A stretch of DNA of 64,000 bases. Source: Fagopyrum homotropicum. Lineage: Eukaryota; Streptophyta; Magnoliopsida; Caryophyllales; Polygonaceae. Shown here piece after piece: positions 58,440 through 64,000 of the stretch. Under the pieces are notes generated by a model. That model made no database searches, was not told the DNA's origin, and saw nothing but the letters and a program-made list of their open reading frames with translations. Position 1 is the stretch's first letter. Every line of letters begins with the position of its first letter. The DNA is taken from contig BSWB01000005.1 in the NCBI GenBank assembly GCA_033239125.1, forward strand, positions 50,142,993-50,206,992. The letters run 5' to 3'. The translations under genes were made by a program, and so were the position numbers.

Positions 58440-60116
58440 GTAAATCCATGGAGAAAGGTCCAGCTTGCGACCTTAAACCAAGCGCTTTTTGGAGGCAATC
58501 CAAGGTATTACTTTCTTTTCCCTTTTCTAGTTTAGTTTAGATAGTTTGCTTTTGCTTTGCTTTGTTCAGGTACTTTCTAAGGAAGGATTACAACCCAGGA
58601 GCTACATGGAAGGACAAAAGTTGAGAAAACGGATCTTGACTTAGATACATCTCGGATGCTGTCAGAACGCCTCGACCGAGATGTTCTTCGACAACCGAGA
58701 TGGTATTATCTGGGAGTTGTTTCTTATTTCTTTATGCAGTTCAACTATGTCCGGTGAGTATTCTATTCTTCTGACTTATATTTGACCCATTGGGACAATG
58801 TGTCCCAAGTATGGGGTACTTATTTGGATGTATTTATATGACTTATGTGTATGCTTGGATGACTTTACCGGATATTATTATTTTATCTTGCTCTATGTGT
58901 TTATCGGAAACTACATGCATGCATACAATTTATTTGATTGAGAAAAACGTCAAAAGCTGGTTAAGAAATTTTTTTTATGATCTCGACCGAAGTGATTCTG
59001 ACCAAACGAGGTGATTCACCTCGGATGACTTAGAACATCTCGACCGAGGTGGTTTAACTGAGACATTTTTTGAAACGATTTTTGTGCTTCTTATCTGGAT
59101 ATGACCTCAGTGAAGATTTTGTTTGCAGATTGGTTTTGAAATTTTTATATGTTTGAAAGGTTTTATAATATGTTTAAGTTGCTAAATGCTTTGTTTGAAA
59201 TTTGTGGCATGTTTAATACTTTGTTTTTATCCAAATTATGTTAAATTTGAAGGTTGACACCACATGATGAGTTCTCTCACTTTCTTCCTGGAAAGACCAA
59301 GGCAATTCATTCTCTTCTCTTCTTCTTCTTGATCATGCTTAGCCCCTCATATACATATTTGCCTTCCTTTACCTATCCGGGAATTTGGAAGCAAGCAAGT
59401 GAAAAGCAAGTGAAAGAAAAGTTGAGGTGTTGGCTGAAAGTTAGAAAGAAACAAATAGGTTTGGGGAAGTCAATCATGATGATGAGTAACTCGGCACCAT
59501 TCACATAGCCGGGTGTTTGTGTCTTGCTAAAGGTCAGATTGAGCGATATTCCTAACGGGTCATGGTATGTGCATCAAGGGTTTGAGGCATCTCGAAAAAT
59601 TGATGATTGTTGATCTCCTAGGCTTCGATTATTGTGCACCTCTGTCCATGCATCCCAAAAAGTAAAGTAAAAAAGTGAAAATAAGCAAAGCTTATTATGG
59701 AAGATGTGAAGTTCAAAGCAAAGTGAAGTGAACATCCTTTTCCCGGATTCTAGCACCACATTCCCTATATACATCCCACCCTCACACGTTTCTTGACCTT
59801 TCATTTGGAAAGCCCTTGAGACCTCGAGCTTGTTGATTGACTTAGTGGTTTAAACTGGATTATACATGATTAATTTCGATGATTATGATTTATTATGCAT
59901 TCTATGATTTTATGCAAAGATGAACAACTTTCTTATATTTATAAAATGTTTTGATCATATTTTGATTTTATATTCCATGAAGCATTCTCTTAGAGTGATC
60001 TTTGATTATAGCACACCATTAAAATGTTTTGAAAGACTTTTTCATTGATCTTTATGACTTATAATCCATTCTATCTTGTATTTTATATTCGGAACTTGCT
60101 TGGGGACAAGCAAGGG
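58440..60116 (+). other. A3 3' non-coding part, first copy
   Basis: Follows the ORF stop. It starts with AAGCGCTTTTTGGAGGCAAT, a phrase that in A2 marks the end of pol. It then has several copies of the CTCGACCGAG motif (58674, 58981, 59040), the phrase CAAGTATGGGG near 58807, and from about 59240 the tail homologous to 31384-32747. A small open frame at 58790-59014 is identical in both copies, but without recognisable features I leave it uncalled. Confidence 0.6.
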
Positions 60117-60132
60117 CTAAGTATGGGGTATT
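60117..60132 (+). other. A3 polypurine tract
   Basis: CTAAGTATGGGGTATT directly before the second LTR. It matches the tracts of A1 and A2 on their own strands. Confidence 0.8.
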
Positions 60133-61874
60133 TGATAGCATGAATTATTGTCTATATTTTGGGACCTGTTTAGACGTTTTATCTTCAATAATCTGTATGT
60201 TTGGATGTATATTATGTGATTGTATTGTCGTTTCATCTACCTTTGCGGGAATCGAGGTCTACACCAAGTTTCGTTGTAATCGTAGGTAAAATGGCGCGTT
60301 TTGCATCAAAATAGAGCTCAAGGAGCTAAGGAGTCATTGGAGCTACATTCAGGAGCTTAAGGAAGAATCCAGGAATCATGGAAATGGATTGAAGATTCAC
60401 TTTGGACCAGATTTGAGAGATTTCACATTCAGTTTAGAGTCACCTCGGTCAGCTACAGTACCATCTCGACCGAGGTGATCCAAAGGAGCTGCTCGACCGA
60501 GGCGAACACCTTGGACGCGGCGAGATATATTTTATTCTTGGCTGAGATCTTTTATTTTTGGAAAGAGGATCTTATATTTTTAGGCTGGATTCCTGGAAGG
60601 AAGAAGATAATTCAGCTCATATATTTTACCTATTTTATGGGAAAATATCTTTCTAAGATCTTTTATCTTTGGGAGGGAATTTTCCTATAAAAAGGGTCGG
60701 ATTTTCCACAAATCTGGAACCTGCTATCACCCCGCATACACCCACTACAGCTAGGAGATTTGAAGAACCTTTTTGAAGGTTGAAGGAAGATTGAAGGAAG
60801 GAAGTTGATAGCTTTTATAGCTTTTGCGAAGGGTTTTGTAAGATTCTCTTAGATTCCCTTCTTGTTGATTGTGTTGTTGGATTTTGATCCAAGGAACGCT
60901 TGTTGTTTGATAATTGATTCAGTTATTGAAGCCTTTCTCTTAAGGTTTTCTTGTTCAATTATTCACTTTCTTCCCTTATATTTGATTATTGCTTTCATGA
61001 TGATGAGTGGCTAATTTCCTTGTGTGATTTTAGGGTGATTGGCTGAAGGTTGTGGGAAAAACAATGATAGAATAATCTTAATCCCAGTAGGACCCTGAAA
61101 GCTCGAGTCTTTATCCATAACCCTAGAGTATCTCGTTCAGTCGATGAACATCTCGGCCGGGGTGGAACTTGTCTGACCGAGGTGACCCTTCTGATCCGAA
61201 ACTGAGAGTTAAGTGTTAGAGTTTGCCAAATCCTATTCTTATTACACCTTTCCTGGTTCAATGCAAGCCTAGGATGAGACTTACCCGGTAATTCCTTTGT
61301 TTGTTTACCCATGATCATAAGTGTAGGTAATAAAGGTTCATCCTTTATTGGGGTTTGAGTGTGCCTTCATTCCATCTTTGTGAGTTAGCCTGAGACTTAC
61401 CCGGTAAAGGTTGATTCTATTCCCTTAGGTGGTGTGTTGTTTTGAGGTTATAGTTCTTTTCCTAATTCCTTGAGACTTACCCGGTAATAGGAGTTACGGT
61501 TTGGGATTAGTGAGTAGTGAGACTTACCCGGTGATCTATTCCACTTTAGAAACACCTTCCCTTTGCAAAATCTCAGCTTTGTCCGCTTATCTTTAGATCT
61601 TGAGTTGGAACCACAACTAGATGCTTTAATCCCTAGAATTGCATATTTCCTTAATTGACTTTTTATCATCTTTGACTGTTTTAATCGCTTTTGTGATTAG
61701 TAGTTGCATTGACAACCTATACCTGCTTTGTTTCACTAAGTCCTTGTGATCGACCCCTGAAATTTCTTGCTTTTTTAATACGATTGACCCGTACACTGCG
61801 GGTTCGCATCCTTGTTTTAAGCTTACATCTAGGGTTATAAATTTAAAGCTTGCACACACCGTTTGGAGCGAACA
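60133..61874 (+). mobile_element. A3 LTR, second (shared) copy
   Basis: 1742 bp. It is followed by another primer site (61881-61898) and ORF, so it serves as 3' LTR of the first unit and 5' LTR of the second. Offset from the first copy is exactly 4669 bp. Confidence 0.93.
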
Positions 61875-61880
61875 AGTTTT

Positions 61881-61898
61881 TGGCGCCGTTGCCGGGGA
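61881..61898 (+). other. A3 primer-binding site, second copy
   Basis: TGGCGCCGTTGCCGGGGA, six bases after the second LTR, intact. A 3' LTR in a normal element would not be followed by one, so this proves the tandem arrangement. Confidence 0.93.
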
Positions 61899-61998
61899 CT
61901 TGGTCTAGACCGAGCCGGTTTCGGTTGTCTTTCGGGGATATTGCCCTTGTTACTATTAACCACTTTTTCTATGAGTTTTGTAGTTTTCAAGATATCCG

Positions 61999-63108
61999 AT
62001 GACTACATTTGATCCAGCCTGGATAGCAAGACAAAGTGGTAGGGCGGACCATTATGAATACTTGGAAGAAAAATACTCCTTTTATTGGTTTAACAATGAA
62101 AGGGAAAGAGAAAAGGCCATTGAAAAGGAGCTTGCGATATGGGATGAGATGAATGTCCTTAGAAAGATTTATGAGCAACATCTTGAAGATTCTCTTGAAT
62201 CAAGATGGGAGAAGTTGATGAAGAAGGTGGAGGAGCTCAAGGAAAGCACCCTATCCTATGCTAAGCCGGAAGAGGAGCATAAGGAAGTGCTGCAAGTTTC
62301 AAGCATTCCCCCAATCGAACCAGAAGTTTCTCCTGAACCTTTTGAGGAAGAGGAAGATGTGGAAAATCTCGATCCAACTGTTGAGACTTCGGCCGAGGTG
62401 AAAGAGAGATCGGCCGAGGTGGAAGAGAGATCGGCCGAGATGGAAGAAGAATCTGGAGAACTGGAAGTGGAAGATGCAGAGAACCTTGGCCAGATTATTG
62501 AGATTGTGGCCAAGGTGGAAGAAAGATCAGCTGAGTTGGGAAAGATTTCATGTGTAGATTATCACCCTAACATGAAACTTCTCCCGCTCTTTGGAGAACT
62601 TTATAAGGTGCCTTCTCTTACTTCCTTTGAAATTCCTACTAAAGTTCTAGATTTCTTCAGGGACGCACCGAAGAGTTGGAGGTCTCTTCCGAAAGAACCT
62701 CCTAAGATCAAGATGAAACCTCCCTTGAAATTGTTGGAAGAAGATGCTCCTTGGATGATAAGGAGTGAAGTTAACAAGCGCTTCAACACTAAGGCAACAA
62801 AGTGTTATTTGTTCAAGTATGAGGTCACTCACGTGACAAAGACCTTGTACTATCCCCAAGCTAGAGATGGGGAAGCTACTAGAATTCTCGAGAAGCTGTT
62901 TTCTCGATCAAGGAAAGGATGGGATGAAAAACTGAGTTATATCCCACGGAAGCATAGAAAGACCGGTAGGATTCCGGTGAAAACTAAACCATACAAGCTT
63001 GTACGTGGGAGATCCTACCATTTGCCGGTGAAATTAGGAACCGGAACCTTTTTGGAAGAGTTTTATGATGGATGTGATGAGCACTCCAGGATATTCGAGG
63101 TACATTGA
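61999..63108 (+). CDS. A3 chimeric gag-like ORF, second copy (intact)
   Basis: An intact ORF of 369 codons, about 100 bp after the primer site. Residues 1-70 (TTFDPAWIARQSGRADHYEY onward, helical and charged) sit where Athila gag starts. Residues 75-180 are very acidic and contain three SAEV/SAEM-EER repeats, encoded by copies of the element's palindromic motif. Residues 180-369 are basic, with IRSEVNKRFNTKA, KPYKLVRGRSYHLPVKLG and the end CDEHSRIFEVH. I see no gag core (no FFPP..WERF pattern), zinc knuckle, protease or RT. The stop is followed by the sequence that in A2 follows the integrase end, so everything between gag start and pol end seems replaced or lost. The function of the C-terminal half is unknown. 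Confidence 0.75.
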   Translation: MTTFDPAWIARQSGRADHYEYLEEKYSFYWFNNEREREKAIEKELAIWDEMNVLRKIYEQHLEDSLESRWEKLMKKVEELKESTLSYAKPEEEHKEVLQVSSIPPIEPEVSPEPFEEEEDVENLDPTVETSAEVKERSAEVEERSAEMEEESGELEVEDAENLGQIIEIVAKVEERSAELGKISCVDYHPNMKLLPLFGELYKVPSLTSFEIPTKVLDFFRDAPKSWRSLPKEPPKIKMKPPLKLLEEDAPWMIRSEVNKRFNTKATKCYLFKYEVTHVTKTLYYPQARDGEATRILEKLFSRSRKGWDEKLSYIPRKHRKTGRIPVKTKPYKLVRGRSYHLPVKLGTGTFLEEFYDGCDEHSRIFEVH

Positions 63109-64000
63109 GTAAATCCATGGAGAAAGGTCCAGCTTGCGACCTTAAACCAAGCGCTTTTTGGAGGCAATCCAAGGTATTACTTTCTTTTCCCTTTTCTAGT
63201 TTAGTTTAGATAGTTTGCTTTTGCTTTGCTTTGTTCAGGTACTTTCTAAGGAAGGATTACAACCCAGGAGCTACATGGAAGGACAAAAGTTGAGAAAACG
63301 GATCTTGACTTAGATACATCTCGGATGCTGTCAGAACGCCTCGACCGAGATGTTCTTCGACAACCGAGATGGTATTATCTGGGAGTTGTTTCTTATTTCT
63401 TTATGCAGTTCAACTATGTCCGGTGAGTATTCTATTCTTCTGACTTATATTTGACCCATTGGGACAATGTGTCCCAAGTATGGGGTACTTATTTGGATGT
63501 ATTTATATGACTTATGTGTATGCTTGGATGACTTTACCGGATATTATTATTTTATCTTGCTCTATGTGTTTATCGGAAACTACATGCATGCATACAATTT
63601 ATTTGATTGAGAAAAACGTCAAAAGCTGGTTAAGAAATTTTTTTTATGATCTCGACCGAAGTGATTCTGACCAAACGAGGTGATTCACCTCGGATGACTT
63701 AGAACATCTCGACCGAGGTGGTTTAACTGAGACATTTTTTGAAACGATTTTTGTGCTTCTTATCTGGATATGACCTCAGTGAAGATTTTGTTTGCAGATT
63801 GGTTTTGAAATTTTTATATGTTTGAAAGGTTTTATAATATGTTTAAGTTGCTAAATGCTTTGTTTGAAATTTGTGGCATGTTTAATACTTTGTTTTTATC
63901 CAAATTATGTTAAATTTGAAGGTTGACACCACATGATGAGTTCTCTCACTTTCTTCCTGGAAAGACCAAGGCAATTCATTCTCTTCTCTTCTTCTTCTTG
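63109..64000 (+). mobile_element. A3 3' part, second copy, cut by the window end
   Basis: Repeats 58440-59331 without visible differences, including motif copies near 63343, 63650 and 63709. A third LTR is expected at about 64802 if the array continues. Confidence 0.85.

Noticed and set aside
58790..59014. 74-codon ORF, identical at 63459-63683
   Set aside because: Identity follows from the tandem array. The sequence includes the non-coding phrase AAGTATGGGG and has no codon-level support.
55464..64000. Assembly duplication
   Set aside because: Six LTR substitutions, two indels, and five substitutions in the ORF separate the units, and the junction is a proper shared LTR. A mis-joined haplotype remains possible and is noted as a check.

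Overview
The window is nuclear plant DNA, most likely from a eudicot (perhaps an asterid; the species is not determinable by eye). It holds spliced genes with GT-AG introns, plant-type LTR retrotransposons and a tRNA-derived SINE. Only two ordinary host genes are convincing. The first is a six-exon prefoldin subunit 3 gene on the + strand (4722-9772). The second is an eleven-exon centromere protein C (CENP-C) gene on the - strand (18350-22794). I spliced both by hand, and both give uninterrupted, phase-consistent proteins (186 and 874 aa).

Layout. 1-3420: old debris, namely a decayed PIF/Harbinger transposase (-), a copia-like LTR and a polyprotein tail. 3424-4721: AT-rich flank and the prefoldin promoter region. 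4722-9772: prefoldin gene, with a small inverted-repeat element in intron 3. 10165-17492: a decayed Ty1/copia element (-), with short LTRs, an iMet-type primer site, an internal RT/RNase H duplication and a foreign LTR fragment. 17493-18349: CENP-C 3' flank. 18350-22794: CENP-C. From about 23041 to the end there are only retrotransposons.

24470-50360 is a readable nest. A + strand Tekay/Del-like LTR (24187-24474 plus 50361-50626) was split by an Athila-lineage element on the - strand (A1, TSD CATAC). The A1 3' LTR was split by a + strand solo LTR of its own family (TSD about CTCGY). That solo LTR was split by a 19.8-kb Tekay-like element on the - strand (TSD GTTTT). The Tekay integrase was split by a second Athila-lineage element (A2, TSD ATCAT), and one Tekay LTR then received a SINE with a 13-bp TSD.

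50627-55463 holds more Tekay-like LTR sequence with primer sites, then an Athila remnant on the - strand (A4). This is interrupted at 55464 by a tandem Athila-like array (A3) on the + strand: LTR, internal region, LTR, internal region, with a 4669-bp period, running out of the window.

How the parts relate: A1, A2 and A3 all keep gag-derived sequence, but none shows a reverse transcriptase. A2 also keeps a protease and an env-position ORF. They look like non-autonomous derivatives mobilised by enzymes from elsewhere. A recurring feature is that each LTR family here carries its own short CG-centred palindrome in several copies, for example CCACGGCCGTGG in A2 and CTCGACCGAG in A3, where it also reaches the coding region.
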